A stretch of 64,000 nt of DNA from positions 62,001-126,000 of the forward strand of contig JAYFQX010000006.1 of NCBI GenBank assembly GCA_034926635.1, written 5' to 3'. A program made the position numbers and the translations under genes. Shown in pieces: positions 8,390-17,141 of the stretch. The notes under the pieces were generated by a model that worked only from the letters and a program-made list of their open reading frames with translations, was not told where the DNA came from and did no database searches. This DNA comes from Christensenella sp034926635. GTDB taxonomy: Bacteria; Bacillota; Clostridia; Christensenellales; Christensenellaceae. Each line of letters begins with the position of its first letter. Position 1 is the stretch's first letter.

Positions 8390-8731
8390 ATGGTAAGAAA
8401 AGAAATGATTCAAAAAGAAATCAAAGAGTGCTGTGACGGAAAAGGCGCGGTAAGCGTTAGCTATTGGCTGTCGGATGAAGAAACAAGCCCCAATATGAAT
8501 ATGGTGGCAACGCTTCACATTGCTCCCGGCGCTTCCGTAGGCGATCATACGCATACCGGCGAGGCAGAGCTGTATTATATCATCGGCGGCGAGGGTGAAT
8601 ACCATGACAACGGCAAAGTGTATACCGTAAAACCCGGCGATGTTGTGATCTGCTATGACGGGGATTCCCATGGCATCATCAGCACGGGCACGGAAGATCT
8701 CGTATTCCACGCGGTTATTGTTGCCGGCTGA
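8390..8731 (+). CDS. Cupin domain protein (copy 1)
   Basis: A single small cupin of 113 residues. Cupin motif 1 is recognisable as GDHTHTGEAELYYIIGGEG (His, His, Glu metal ligands). Motif 2 follows as KPGDVVICYDGDSHGI with the last His. The protein therefore should bind a divalent metal. The AGGAGG site is 9 nt upstream. It lies 12 bp before a second cupin with similar N-terminus and motifs, so the two may form a heterodimer or act on related ligands. No substrate can be assigned. Confidence 0.85.
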   Translation: MVRKEMIQKEIKECCDGKGAVSVSYWLSDEETSPNMNMVATLHIAPGASVGDHTHTGEAELYYIIGGEGEYHDNGKVYTVKPGDVVICYDGDSHGIISTGTEDLVFHAVIVAG

Positions 8732-8743
8732 CGCGCGTTTTTT

Positions 8744-9088
8744 ATGGGAAAAACAACGCAAAGCACGGAAAAGCGGGAAGGCTTTTGCGGCGGCAAAGGA
8801 ACGGCAGAGCTTTTGCACTGGATAGCGGAAGAAGAAAAATGTCCGCATCTGCGGAAAGCCGCGACCTTGGTCTTGCCTTGCGGGGCAACCATGGGCAGCC
8901 ACAGGCATGAAGGCGAAGCCGAATTATACCTTGTATGGCAGGGCAGCGGTCGTTATGACGATAATGGCGTCAGCGTCGCGGTGGGGCCGGGCAGTGTTAT
9001 GATCTGCCGTAGCGGGCAGTCGCACGCGCTTGAAAATACAGGGGAAGTGCCGCTGGTGATCCACGAAGTGATTATCACGGAAACATAA
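8744..9088 (+). CDS. Cupin domain protein (copy 2)
   Basis: A 114-residue paralogue of the upstream cupin. The conserved pieces are GSHRHEGEAELYLVWQGSG (motif 1) and GPGSVMICRSGQSHAL (motif 2), which keep the metal-binding His and Glu residues. The start at 8744 has no good ribosome binding site, and the gap to the upstream stop is only 12 bp, so translation may be coupled to copy 1. The function is unknown. Confidence 0.82.
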   Translation: MGKTTQSTEKREGFCGGKGTAELLHWIAEEEKCPHLRKAATLVLPCGATMGSHRHEGEAELYLVWQGSGRYDDNGVSVAVGPGSVMICRSGQSHALENTGEVPLVIHEVIITET

Positions 9089-9103
9089 AGGAGATAAGAA
9101 ATA

Positions 9104-9670
9104 ATGTTAGGATTATGGATCGCGATCGGAGTGATTGTGGCGATTGTCGTTATTATCCTGATCTGGTATGTTGTCGCCTACAATAACTTCATCAAGATGA
9201 AAAACAGCATCGAAGAAGCATTTGCGACGATAGACGTATACCTGAAAAAGCGTTTTGACCTGATCCCCAATTTGGTGGAAACGGTGAAGGGGTATGCGAC
9301 GCATGAAAAAAGTACGCTGGAGCAGGTAACTGCGGCGCGCACCAGTGTTGCGAATTCTACCACAACACAGGAACGGCTGGACAACGAAAATATTCTCACA
9401 GGCACACTGCGCAGCTTGTTTGCAGTAGCGGAAGCCTATCCGGACCTCAAAGCAAATACAAACTTTTTGGATCTGCAAAACCAGCTCAACATGATTGAGA
9501 CGGATATTGCCAATGCGCGTAAGTATTATAACGCAAACGTTCGGATGTTTAACACCAAGCTGGAGACGTTCCCAACAAGGCTGATCGCAAAGAAGTTTGG
9601 GTTCACCAAGCAGCCGATGTACGAAGTGCCAAACGAGGCAGAACGCGAAAACGTAAAAGTACAGTTTTAA
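9104..9670 (+). CDS. lemA: LemA family protein
   Basis: A 188-residue protein with one N-terminal transmembrane anchor (about residues 3-25) followed by a helical domain. The family motif is visible as RFDLIPNLVETVKGYATHE, then NFLDLQNQLNMIETDIANARKYYNANVRMFN. LemA proteins are membrane-attached coiled helical proteins of unclear role that occur next to a large DUF2207/TPM-type partner, as here. AAGGAGA precedes the ATG. Only a stem-loop lies between it and the DUF2207 gene. Confidence 0.93.
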   Translation: MLGLWIAIGVIVAIVVIILIWYVVAYNNFIKMKNSIEEAFATIDVYLKKRFDLIPNLVETVKGYATHEKSTLEQVTAARTSVANSTTTQERLDNENILTGTLRSLFAVAEAYPDLKANTNFLDLQNQLNMIETDIANARKYYNANVRMFNTKLETFPTRLIAKKFGFTKQPMYEVPNEAERENVKVQF

Positions 9671-9716
9671 GATACACTTGAATAGGCAGGGCAGCGTTTT
9701 TGGGCTGACTGCACGG

Positions 9717-9751
9717 GCAAAAGGCGGGAGCGAGAATGTCCCGCCTTTTGC
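9717..9751 (+). other. Intercistronic stem-loop between lemA and the DUF2207 gene
   Basis: A 13-bp perfect stem: left arm GCAAAAGGCGGGA (9717-9729), right arm TCCCGCCTTTTGC (9739-9751). Only four Ts lie within the right arm and an A run follows, so it is a poor terminator. It may set the ratio of the two cotranscribed genes or protect mRNA ends. Confidence 0.6.
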
Positions 9752-9772
9752 AAAAAAAGATGGGAGCGGTGT

Positions 9773-11680
9773 ATGAAAAAATTATTGGCGCTGGTGGTGG
9801 TCGCGGTGCTGTTGCTGGTTCCTTGCGCGGGACTGGCAGCAGAAGATACTTCAGGGGCTGCGGCTTATACTTATGTAATAGAAGATTATAACCGGGTTAT
9901 TACGGTGAATGAGAATAATACTTATGATGTGCACGACACCATGAAGGTTAATCTTCTTGAGCCCGCGCACGGACTGCGGGTCGATATTCCTGTGAAAGCG
10001 GAAATATCGCGTATTTCAAATGGGCAGATCTATAATAGTACTTACAATGTTTTAGTCAGCAATATGTCGGCGAACGATTCTTTCCAAACAGATCTTTCCG
10101 ACGGTGTTTTGCGTATGTATATCGGCGATGAGGATACCTATGTCAGTGGCGAAAAGACCTATGAGTTTCGTTACAGGTTTGACCCTGGCGATGATGGAAT
10201 CAGCAGTTTCGACGAATTTTATTTTAACTTGATTGCTCCGGCATGGGCTGCGCCAATAGAGAAGTTTTCGTTTACGGTTAATATGCCAAAAGAATTCGAT
10301 GTCTCCAAGATTGGTTTTTCTACTGGAACGCAGGGAAATTCCGGGTATAACACAGATGCCGTGAAGTATGAAGTGAACGGGAATACCATAACCGGAAGCA
10401 TAAGCCAGGAAGTCGCCCCGTATGAAGGCTTTACTATGCGAATTGAACTGCCGGAAGGTTATTATGTCGGCGTGCGCACAGCGCAGAGCATGGTGATGCC
10501 GTATATCATCGCGGGAATAGTAGTGGTGGCTCTGGTCTTTTTGCTGCTTATCCTTTCCGGAGCAAAGAAAAAAGAAATCCAGACGGTGGAGTTCAATGCC
10601 CCGGAAGGCATGAACCCTGCTGACGTCGGTTATATTATAGACGGGATCGTGGAAAATAAAGATGTGGTATCGCTGCTTATCTATTGGGCGGATGAAGGGT
10701 TGATCGCCATCCATCAGAAATCAAAAAACGACCTTTCTTTTGAAAAGTTAAAGGATCTGCCGGCAGGAGCGAACGATTATGAACGGATTTTGTTCGATAA
10801 GATGTTTGCAACCGGTGATAAAATCAGTGTTGAATCCATGCGGTTTAATTTTTCGGGGACAATTGCGGCATGCAAGGCAAGGATCACGGAAAAATATAAA
10901 ATGCCGGAAAACCGTGTTTTTACAAAAAAATCACTGACCTTCCAAAAAATTGCCAGTACCCTTGCGCCGGTTCCTACAGCTTTTATGGCGGCATGCTTTG
11001 CATACGTCGGAAGTTTTGAAGTATTTCTCGGGATCGTTACGTTTGCGGTTGTATGGGCAATCGGTGTGTTTATTTCCAGCAATATCTGCAGCAATATCAA
11101 CAAATGGAAGTCGGAAAAGTTTTCTTCCAAGATAGGGTATATGGCGCTGAGTATCATACTTCTTGCCGCATATTGTGCAATCATTGCGCTGCTATCTGCA
11201 GAATTGTTCGGGATTTGGGCGATCCTGTTTGTGCTGTTTACCATCATTATGATGTTCCTCGCGCCCCAGTTCCGGCGCAGGACAGACCGCGGCGCACAGT
11301 GGGCAGGCAGGATCCTCGGTCTTAAGCACTTTATTGAAACGGTGGAAGCCGATAAGTTAAAAATGATGGTTGAAGACGATCCCTCTTATTTTTACCATAT
11401 CCTCCCGTATGCATATGTTCTTGGCGTTTCGGATAAATGGGCGAAGCAGTTTGAGCAGATTGCCATAGAACCGCCGAATTGGTATTACGGTTATAACGGA
11501 TCGCTCTTCACAACGATCTGGTTTACCAGCATGATCTCGCATTCTATGACATACGCGCAGCAAAGCATGGTGATGACAAAGAACTCCGGTGGCAGCGGCG
11601 GAGGGATCGGCGGCGGTGGCGGCTTTAGCGGCGGCGGTTTTAGCGGCGGAGGCTTTGGCGGCGGCGGCGGTACATGGTAA
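9773..11680 (+). CDS. DUF2207 domain membrane protein with glycine-rich tail
   Basis: A 635-residue protein. A signal peptide (residues 1-22) leads an extracellular DUF2207 beta domain of about 200 residues. A transmembrane helix lies near residue 240-260, then a cytoplasmic winged-helix-like region (VGYIIDGIVENKDVVSLLIYWADEG). A pair of helices follows near 390-440 and another near 460-500. The C-terminal tail is almost all glycine and serine (GGGFSGGGFSGGGFGGG). This layout is the standard LemA partner; the pair's function is unknown but membrane or envelope related. GGGAG lies 5 nt before the ATG. Confidence 0.9.
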   Translation: MKKLLALVVVAVLLLVPCAGLAAEDTSGAAAYTYVIEDYNRVITVNENNTYDVHDTMKVNLLEPAHGLRVDIPVKAEISRISNGQIYNSTYNVLVSNMSANDSFQTDLSDGVLRMYIGDEDTYVSGEKTYEFRYRFDPGDDGISSFDEFYFNLIAPAWAAPIEKFSFTVNMPKEFDVSKIGFSTGTQGNSGYNTDAVKYEVNGNTITGSISQEVAPYEGFTMRIELPEGYYVGVRTAQSMVMPYIIAGIVVVALVFLLLILSGAKKKEIQTVEFNAPEGMNPADVGYIIDGIVENKDVVSLLIYWADEGLIAIHQKSKNDLSFEKLKDLPAGANDYERILFDKMFATGDKISVESMRFNFSGTIAACKARITEKYKMPENRVFTKKSLTFQKIASTLAPVPTAFMAACFAYVGSFEVFLGIVTFAVVWAIGVFISSNICSNINKWKSEKFSSKIGYMALSIILLAAYCAIIALLSAELFGIWAILFVLFTIIMMFLAPQFRRRTDRGAQWAGRILGLKHFIETVEADKLKMMVEDDPSYFYHILPYAYVLGVSDKWAKQFEQIAIEPPNWYYGYNGSLFTTIWFTSMISHSMTYAQQSMVMTKNSGGSGGGIGGGGGFSGGGFSGGGFGGGGGTW

Positions 11681-11695
11681 GAAAGAAGGAATCCT

Positions 11696-12106
11696 ATGTT
11701 GGTATTGGTAATCGACGGTCAAGGCGGCGGTATGGGCAGAAGTATCGTGGAACATATTTCTGCTGAAGTTCCCGAAGCAGAGCTGGTAGTGGTCGGGACA
11801 AACGCCGCGGCAACGGCGAATATGTTGCGGGGCGGCAAGGCGCAGGGTGCGACAGGCGAAAATGCGGTTCTCTATAATTGCAGCCGCGCTGACGTTGTGG
11901 TCGGACCGATTGGCGTATTTTTCGCAAATTCCATGCTGGGGGAAGTAACGCCTGCTATGGCGCAGGCGCTTGCGGTTTGCCGTGCCGAGAAGATTGCGAT
12001 TCCCGTATCCAAATGCCATATCAACATTGTGGGCATGGTGGAAGCGCCGTTGTCTTCCTATATTGATGAAGCCGTCAGGATCATCAAAAATCTGGCAAAG
12101 AAATAA
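11696..12106 (+). CDS. DUF3842 family protein
   Basis: A 136-residue protein with a Rossmann-like opening (VLVIDGQGGGMG). A second conserved stretch reads VVGPIGVFFANSMLGEVTPAMA. The KCHINIVGM segment near the end is also conserved in this family. DUF3842 proteins are short, common in Clostridia and uncharacterised; the glycine-rich start suggests nucleotide binding. It follows the DUF2207 gene by 15 bp with an AGAAGGA site and is closed by a terminator. Confidence 0.82.
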   Translation: MLVLVIDGQGGGMGRSIVEHISAEVPEAELVVVGTNAAATANMLRGGKAQGATGENAVLYNCSRADVVVGPIGVFFANSMLGEVTPAMAQALAVCRAEKIAIPVSKCHINIVGMVEAPLSSYIDEAVRIIKNLAKK

Positions 12107-12118
12107 AGACTGGCAGGG

Positions 12119-12150
12119 AAAAGCGCCTTTCTGTTTGCAGGGCGCTTTTT
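12119..12150 (+). terminator. Terminator after the DUF3842 gene
   Basis: Stem AAAAGCGCC (12119-12127) with GGCGCTTTT (12141-12149), followed by more Ts. Confidence 0.88.
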
Positions 12151-12196
12151 TTATTTTATTTCAGGGATGAATCATGTATAATAAAAAAGATCCCGC

Positions 12197-12242
12197 CGCC
12201 AAAATGCAGTGGGCGCTTCGCCGGTTTTGGCGAAAAAAGGAG
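12197..12242 (+). other. Stem-loop directly upstream of the SDR ribosome binding site
   Basis: Outer arms CGCCAAAA (12197-12204) and TTTTGGCG (12235-12242) enclose an inner GGCG/CGCC hairpin (12212-12222). The structure ends about three As before the GGAG site of the gene at 12248, and a TATAAT (12177-12182) lies just upstream. It may be a 5'-UTR control element; this is an inference from geometry. Confidence 0.45.
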
Positions 12243-12247
12243 TAGAG

Positions 12248-12982
12248 ATGAACCGTACGGTGCTCATTACGGGCGCATCCCGCGGAATCGGGAGGGCGAC
12301 CGCGCTAGCCTTTGGGCGTGAAGGATATAACATGGTGCTCAGCTATATGCAAAATGCGGAAGCGGCAAAATCGCTGGAAAACGAGCTTCGCGACATGCAT
12401 CTTTCGGTGGTCAGCGCACAGGCGGACGTTTCCGACCGTATGCAGGTAAACAAACTGTTTGCATGCGCACGGGACGCGTTTGGCACGATAGATGTTTTGG
12501 TCAACAATGCAGGGATAGCGCAGCAAAAGTTATTTTCCGATCTTACGGATGAGGATTGGGACAGGATGTTCGGCGTGAACATCAAAGGAATGTTTTATTG
12601 CGCACAGGCGGCGCTGCCGCAGATGATCAGCAAAAAAAAAGGCAGGATCATCAACGTATCTTCCATCTGGGGGATCGCGGGCGCGTCGTGCGAGGTACAT
12701 TATTCCGCTTCGAAGGCTGCGGTGATCGGTTTTACCAAGGCGCTTGCCAAGGAGGTAGGACTGTCCGGTATCTGCGTGAACTGCGTTGCGCCGGGCGTGG
12801 TAAAAACGGATATGACGGCGTGTTTTGATGCGCAGGCAATGGACGATCTTGCGGAAGAGACCCCGCTTGGGCGTATTGGGAAGCCGGAAGAAATCGCAGA
12901 GACGATCCTTTTTCTGGCGGACGAGCGTTCGGGGTTTATCACGGGGCAGGTGATCTCGCCGAACGGCGGTATTGTGATTTAA
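12248..12982 (+). CDS. SDR family oxidoreductase, FabG-like (possible EF-P 5-aminopentanone reductase)
   Basis: A 244-residue classical short-chain dehydrogenase. The cofactor loop is TGASRGIGRA near residue 7, with NNAG near 88. The catalytic Ser lies in VSSIWGIAGASCEVHYSASK, which also holds the YxxxK. The exact segment SSIWGIAGASCEVHYSA resembles the YmfI-type EF-P 5-aminopentanone reductases of Bacillota more than FabG of fatty acid synthesis, but I cannot confirm this. The start at 12248 is preceded by AAGGAG at 5 nt; a longer in-frame start at 12209 would run through the leader hairpin. Confidence 0.85.
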   Translation: MNRTVLITGASRGIGRATALAFGREGYNMVLSYMQNAEAAKSLENELRDMHLSVVSAQADVSDRMQVNKLFACARDAFGTIDVLVNNAGIAQQKLFSDLTDEDWDRMFGVNIKGMFYCAQAALPQMISKKKGRIINVSSIWGIAGASCEVHYSASKAAVIGFTKALAKEVGLSGICVNCVAPGVVKTDMTACFDAQAMDDLAEETPLGRIGKPEEIAETILFLADERSGFITGQVISPNGGIVI

Positions 12983-13043
12983 AGCGGCGCGGCACGTTTG
13001 CCGTATGCCGTCACTATAATTTTTTATTTAGGAGGATAACAGG

Positions 13044-14306
13044 ATGAAAATAGAAACAAAATGCCTGCATGAAGGCTGGAAGGGTAAAAACGGTGAGCCG
13101 CATGCACTGCCGATCTACCAAAGCACCACTTATAATTATGATTCTACCGAGCATATCGGCGATTTGTTTGATCTCAAAGCAAACGGCTATTTTTATACAC
13201 GGCTTGCAAACCCGACGGTCGGTTTTGTAGAAGAAAAAATTGCGGCGCTCGAAGGCGGCGTAGGCGCGCTTTGCACTTCTTCCGGGCAGGCGGCGAATAT
13301 GTTTGCGCTGCTGAATATTATGGAAGCAGGCGATCATTTTGTCAGCGTATCCGAGATTTATGGCGGTACGATCAATCTTTTTGGTGTTACCCTAAAAAAA
13401 CTGGGGATCGACTGTACGTTTGTGCAGCAGGATGCTTCCGACGCGGAGATCGAAGCGGCGTTCCGTCCGAATACCAAAGCGGTGTTTGGCGAGACGATTG
13501 CCAACCCTGCGATTTCCGTATTTGATATCGAACGGTTTGCACAGATCGCGCACCGTCACGGTGTACCGCTGATCGTGGACAATACCTTTGCAACGCCTGT
13601 TTTATGCCGCCCGATTGAATTTGGCGCGGATATCGTGACGCATTCCACCACCAAATATATGGACGGTCATGCGGTGCAGGTCGGCGGCGTAATTGTGGAC
13701 AGCGGCAATTTTGACTGGAAGGATTACCCGGGTCTCACGCAGCCGGACGAAAGTTATCATGGCGTGGTCTATACAGAAAACTTCGGAAAAGCAGCGTATA
13801 TCACCAAGGCGCGCGTACAGCTGATGCGCGACATCGGCGCGTGCCCGACGGCGCATGCAGCGTTCTTATTAAACCTCGGTCTGGAAACGCTTGCGCTGCG
13901 CATCCGTCAGCATTCGAAGAATGCGCTTGCGGTTGCAGAATTTTTGCAGGCACAGCCCGAAGTGGAATATGTCAGCTATCCGGGACTTCCGGGCGACCGT
14001 TACCATACATTGGCGCAAAAATACCTTCCGGACGGGGCGAGCGGCGTAGTATCATTCTCACTGAAGGCGGGAAGAGATACGGCGGTGAAGTTTATGGACA
14101 GTCTGGAAATGGCGTCTAACGTCGTGCATGTGGCGACAGTCAAAACATGTGTGCTGCATCCCGCAAGCGAAACACACCGCCAGCTTTCAGACGAACAGCT
14201 GGTTGCGGCGGGCATCACGCCCGGCATGATCCGGCTTTCGGTGGGCATTGAAAATGTGGAAGACATTATTGCCGACCTGCAAAAAGGCTTTGACGCGATC
14301 CGCTGA
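13044..14306 (+). CDS. metY: O-acetylhomoserine aminocarboxypropyltransferase (sulfhydrylase)
   Basis: A 420-residue PLP enzyme of the Cys/Met metabolism family. It uses O-acetylhomoserine and sulfide to make homocysteine. Seen in the sequence: YFYTRLANPTV, LCTSSGQAANMFALL (PLP phosphate loop), VDNTFATP (Asp for the pyridine N) and HSTTKYMDGH, which holds the Schiff-base Lys. The C-terminal substrate motif RLSVGIENVEDI is intact. An AGGAGG site precedes the ATG. Together with hom at 7 kb it forms part of methionine synthesis. A bidirectional terminator follows. Confidence 0.94.
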   Translation: MKIETKCLHEGWKGKNGEPHALPIYQSTTYNYDSTEHIGDLFDLKANGYFYTRLANPTVGFVEEKIAALEGGVGALCTSSGQAANMFALLNIMEAGDHFVSVSEIYGGTINLFGVTLKKLGIDCTFVQQDASDAEIEAAFRPNTKAVFGETIANPAISVFDIERFAQIAHRHGVPLIVDNTFATPVLCRPIEFGADIVTHSTTKYMDGHAVQVGGVIVDSGNFDWKDYPGLTQPDESYHGVVYTENFGKAAYITKARVQLMRDIGACPTAHAAFLLNLGLETLALRIRQHSKNALAVAEFLQAQPEVEYVSYPGLPGDRYHTLAQKYLPDGASGVVSFSLKAGRDTAVKFMDSLEMASNVVHVATVKTCVLHPASETHRQLSDEQLVAAGITPGMIRLSVGIENVEDIIADLQKGFDAIR

Positions 14307-14317
14307 CAGGAATAAAA

Positions 14318-14358
14318 AAACAAGGGGCAAGCTTTTTGTATTGGCACGCCCCTTGTTT
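14318..14358. terminator. Bidirectional terminator between metY and deoC
   Basis: An 11-bp stem, AAACAAGGGGC (14318-14328) with GCCCCTTGTTT (14348-14358), flanked by an A run on the left and a T-rich stretch on the right. Confidence 0.88.
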
Positions 14359-14366
14359 ATTTGCTT

Positions 14367-15071
14367 TTATTTCAGGTAATCCAGCAGGCAATCACGCCCG
14401 ATCCGCTCGTCGAGCTCGTGCAGCAGCGTATCGGCACTGCGCACGCCCACGCCGAAACGGCTTGCGCCCGCGTCTATCATTTCCAGCATGGTATCAATGT
14501 TGCGGATACCGCCCGCCGCCTTAATCGGCACGCTGCCGCCAATGGCGTCGTGGATAATTTTGACCATTTCTACCGTGGTGGGCTTTTCAAACAGACCGGT
14601 GCTTGTTTTAACAAACGAAGCGCCCGCGCCCGCAACCAGTTCCGCTGCTTTGGCAATCTGCGTATCGTTTAAAAGAGCGGTTTCGATGATCACCTTAACG
14701 GGGACTTTCACAGCCTCGCATACGGCAGTCACATCCTGTTTTGTATATTTATAGTTGCCGGACAAAAATGCGCCGACGTTCATTACCATGTCAATTTCCT
14801 GCGCGCCCAACAGCTCGAGCTGCTTGGCTTCATAAACCTTGGCGGAAGTCAGTTCGCCGCCATAAGGGAAGCCTGTTACGCTTCCGTGCAGGAGATCGGG
14901 ATAGCCAATGGTGTTTTTAATGGTATACACAAGGTAGCAGGGAAACGCGACTGTGGAAGCGCAATGATACGTTTTGGCAATATCGCACACGCGTTCGATA
15001 TCCTTAAGTGTGGAATCCGCCGCAATAGAAGTAATGTCGATCATATTCGGTAAATCTGTAAGCGAAAACAT
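14367..15071 (-). CDS. deoC: Deoxyribose-phosphate aldolase
   Basis: A 234-residue class I aldolase cleaving 2-deoxyribose-5-phosphate to glyceraldehyde-3-phosphate and acetaldehyde. Key segments are VIIETALLND, the Schiff-base Lys in SFVKTSTGL, and the second active-site Lys in IKAAGGIRN. Length and motifs fit a single-domain DeoC. I chose the ATG at 15071, with GGAGG about 11 nt upstream; upstream in-frame codons give an unlikely N-terminal extension. It is a single-gene unit convergent with metY. Confidence 0.94.
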   Translation of the reverse strand: MFSLTDLPNMIDITSIAADSTLKDIERVCDIAKTYHCASTVAFPCYLVYTIKNTIGYPDLLHGSVTGFPYGGELTSAKVYEAKQLELLGAQEIDMVMNVGAFLSGNYKYTKQDVTAVCEAVKVPVKVIIETALLNDTQIAKAAELVAGAGASFVKTSTGLFEKPTTVEMVKIIHDAIGGSVPIKAAGGIRNIDTMLEMIDAGASRFGVGVRSADTLLHELDERIGRDCLLDYLK

Positions 15072-15218
15072 AGTAAAGGAAACCTCCGGGAATTGATTTA
15101 AAACATGTTTTATGATAATCAACCGTCATAGTATTGTCAATCAAAATTCGCTAAAAATTTCGCGTTGACGCAAAAAAAGTTGTATAATAAATCATTATGC
15201 GGAAAGGAAAAGACGGAT

Positions 15219-15623
15219 TTGGAGATAGAAAGGGTCAAGGCTTTTTTTAAAAAGGACAGGTTTGTGGACGCGCTGGGCATCGAGATTGTGAGCGCAGGGG
15301 AAGGGCAGTGCACCTGCCGCGCGCAGATCAGAGAAACGCATTTAAACGCCGGGAACGTGGTGCAGGGCGGCATGATTTTTACCATTGCGGATTTTACGTT
15401 TGCGGTCGCGGCAAATTGCGCCCACGGCAACGTGGTATCGCTTTCCAACAATATTACGTATCATCGTCCGCCAAAAGGCGCGGTTTTATTTGCCAGCGCC
15501 AAAGAGATTTCGGCAACGCGCCGGACGTGTCTTTATGAAGTGTGTGTTTACGATGATTTGGATACGCAGGTAGCGTATATGACGGTAACGGGTTATATTA
15601 AAGACGGCGATATCGGGTTGTGA
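15219..15623 (+). CDS. PaaI-family hotdog-fold thioesterase
   Basis: A 134-residue hotdog protein. The family motif is GNVVQGGMIFTIADFTFAVAAN, in which the Asp acts in thioester hydrolysis, with SLSNNITYHRPPKG following. Enzymes of this family cleave acyl-CoA thioesters, often aromatic ones. The start is probably TTG at 15219, with GGAAAGG about 10 nt upstream. An open frame back to 15165 exists, but its extra residues are not conserved-looking. A terminator shared with the convergent MFS gene follows. Confidence 0.82.
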   Translation: MEIERVKAFFKKDRFVDALGIEIVSAGEGQCTCRAQIRETHLNAGNVVQGGMIFTIADFTFAVAANCAHGNVVSLSNNITYHRPPKGAVLFASAKEISATRRTCLYEVCVYDDLDTQVAYMTVTGYIKDGDIGL

Positions 15624-15654
15624 TCGCCGCAAAAGCAGTTTATGTACGGAAAAA

Positions 15655-15690
15655 AAACGGGTTGTTTTCCACAAAGAAAGCAGCCCGTTT
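15655..15690. terminator. Bidirectional terminator between the thioesterase and MFS genes
   Basis: A 10-bp stem with one G-T pair (AAACGGGTTG at 15655-15664, CAGCCCGTTT at 15681-15690), flanked by A and T runs. Confidence 0.8.
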
Positions 15691-15728
15691 GCATCTTTTT
15701 TATTTGGCAGAACACGGATTTTTGCGCG

Positions 15729-16937
15729 TTATGCCTTTTTCTTTGCCAGAGAATCCTTTTTCAGCAGCGCGGTAAACAAAATACCGACCACGCATGCTGC
15801 CGCCGGCACGATAAACGTCCATGCGGTAGGTACCCCGCCCGGCGTCACAATCTTGGCGATTGCAGGGAACAGCAGTCCCGATGCTGCAAAAGCGATCATA
15901 ATAAGACCGTAGTTGATCCCGTTGTTTTTGATCCCGTAATAATCTGCGGTCACAGCGGGGAATACACCGGCGCTGCCGCCAAAAGCAAACGAAATCAGCG
16001 CGATCAGCACGATAAACAGGTAGCTTTGCGCAAAGGTAAGCATCAAAACGCAAACCAGCGTAATGGCATACAAAAGGAACAGCACATTTTTGCGACCGAG
16101 CCTGTCGGAAAACCATGGCGCCAGCAGCCTGCCCGCCGCCGAAGCCATGCCTGTCACCATCACGCCCGCAAGTGCGGCAGCTTCAGAGAGACTGCGCAAC
16201 TCGCCTAAAGATTTCAAAAGCGGGTTGATGATGAAGTATGCAGGCGTCAAAAGCATCATGCTTAGGAAAATAAAGTAATAATATTTTGTCCGCACCATTT
16301 CAAGCGGCGTATATTGTTTTTGACGGGAGAGGTCGGGCATTGCGATGTTGAAGGCATCCATGTATTCCTTAGGCGGATTTTTGATAAACCAGCCAAACAC
16401 CATAATGACGATGATGAAAACAACCGAAAGAATCAAAAATGTCTGCGAAACGCCGACAGATGCCAAAAGCGTATTGACAAGGGGCGTAAACAGGACAGTC
16501 GACGCGCCGAAGGTGCATACGATTACGCCGGTCGCAAACCCCTTTTTATCCAAAAACCATTTTTGCGCGCAGGAAATGGTGGAGGTATAGGCCGCGCCTA
16601 CGCCAAAGCCCGCCATGCCGCCATAGCAGAGGTAGATCAGCCACGGCATTTCCCGCGGGACAAAAGAAGAAAGGAAAATCCCCGCAAAAAACATAAGACC
16701 GCCTAAAAACACCACGGGACGCGGACCTTTTTTGTCGTTCAGACGTCCCCCGAGGACAATCCCGAGCACAAAGGTGGCGAGCATAATGGAAAACGTTACA
16801 GAAGCGTCTGCGGAGCTCCAGGAATAATATTCCATGACCGCAGGCTGGAAGATACTCCAGATATAAATAATACCGATACATAATTGGATGACCGCCCCCG
16901 CGACGAGCGGAAGATACTTATTTGGCGCTTTGTTCAT
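15729..16937 (-). CDS. OFA-family MFS transporter (oxalate/formate antiporter-like)
   Basis: A 402-residue major facilitator with 12 predicted helices. The N-terminal YLPLVAGAVIQLCIGIIYIW and the loop GGRLNDKKGPRPVVFLGG match the OFA subgroup, whose best-known member exchanges oxalate and formate. Later segments GYGGMAGFGVGAAYTSTIS-like and RLLAPWFSDRLGRKNVL are also typical. The substrate here cannot be stated; many clostridial members are labelled only as monocarboxylate antiporters. The ATG at 16937 follows AAGGGGG. It has its own promoter (17034-17062). Confidence 0.85.
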   Translation of the reverse strand: MNKAPNKYLPLVAGAVIQLCIGIIYIWSIFQPAVMEYYSWSSADASVTFSIMLATFVLGIVLGGRLNDKKGPRPVVFLGGLMFFAGIFLSSFVPREMPWLIYLCYGGMAGFGVGAAYTSTISCAQKWFLDKKGFATGVIVCTFGASTVLFTPLVNTLLASVGVSQTFLILSVVFIIVIMVFGWFIKNPPKEYMDAFNIAMPDLSRQKQYTPLEMVRTKYYYFIFLSMMLLTPAYFIINPLLKSLGELRSLSEAAALAGVMVTGMASAAGRLLAPWFSDRLGRKNVLFLLYAITLVCVLMLTFAQSYLFIVLIALISFAFGGSAGVFPAVTADYYGIKNNGINYGLIMIAFAASGLLFPAIAKIVTPGGVPTAWTFIVPAAACVVGILFTALLKKDSLAKKKA

Positions 16938-17033
16938 GAAAGAAACCCCCTTACATTCCCTTGCTTTGCAGGAAAGTGCAAGACGCAGCCTTCGCTTCCC
17001 CGCAAAAATAAAATATTTTAGCATGTTAGCATA

Positions 17034-17062
17034 ATGATACATGATTTTACGGTAAAAAGCAA
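17034..17062 (-). promoter_or_regulatory. Promoter of the OFA-type MFS gene
   Basis: On the minus strand: TTGCTT (17062-17057), 17-bp spacer, TATCAT (17039-17034). Confidence 0.65.
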
Positions 17063-17070
17063 CGCAATAC

Positions 17071-17099
17071 TTGTGAAAAGGGCGTAGCCGATGTAAAAT
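17071..17099 (+). promoter_or_regulatory. Promoter of the araD-WYL-nadE gene run
   Basis: TTGTGA (17071-17076), 17-bp spacer, TAAAAT (17094-17099), 42 bp before the ATG at 17142. It is back to back with the MFS promoter. Confidence 0.65.
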
Positions 17100-17141
17100 A
17101 AGGGAAAGCCGCAAGGCTATTAGCAATCAGAGGTAGAAAAA

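Noticed and set aside
7829..8908. Antisense frame of about 359 codons across hom and the cupins
   Set aside because: No motifs, no ribosome site, and it cuts across three well-supported genes.
15165..15188. TTGACG/TATAAT pair as promoter of the thioesterase gene
   Set aside because: The spacer is only 12 bp, too short for a sigma-A promoter; the TATAAT may still be used with another -35.
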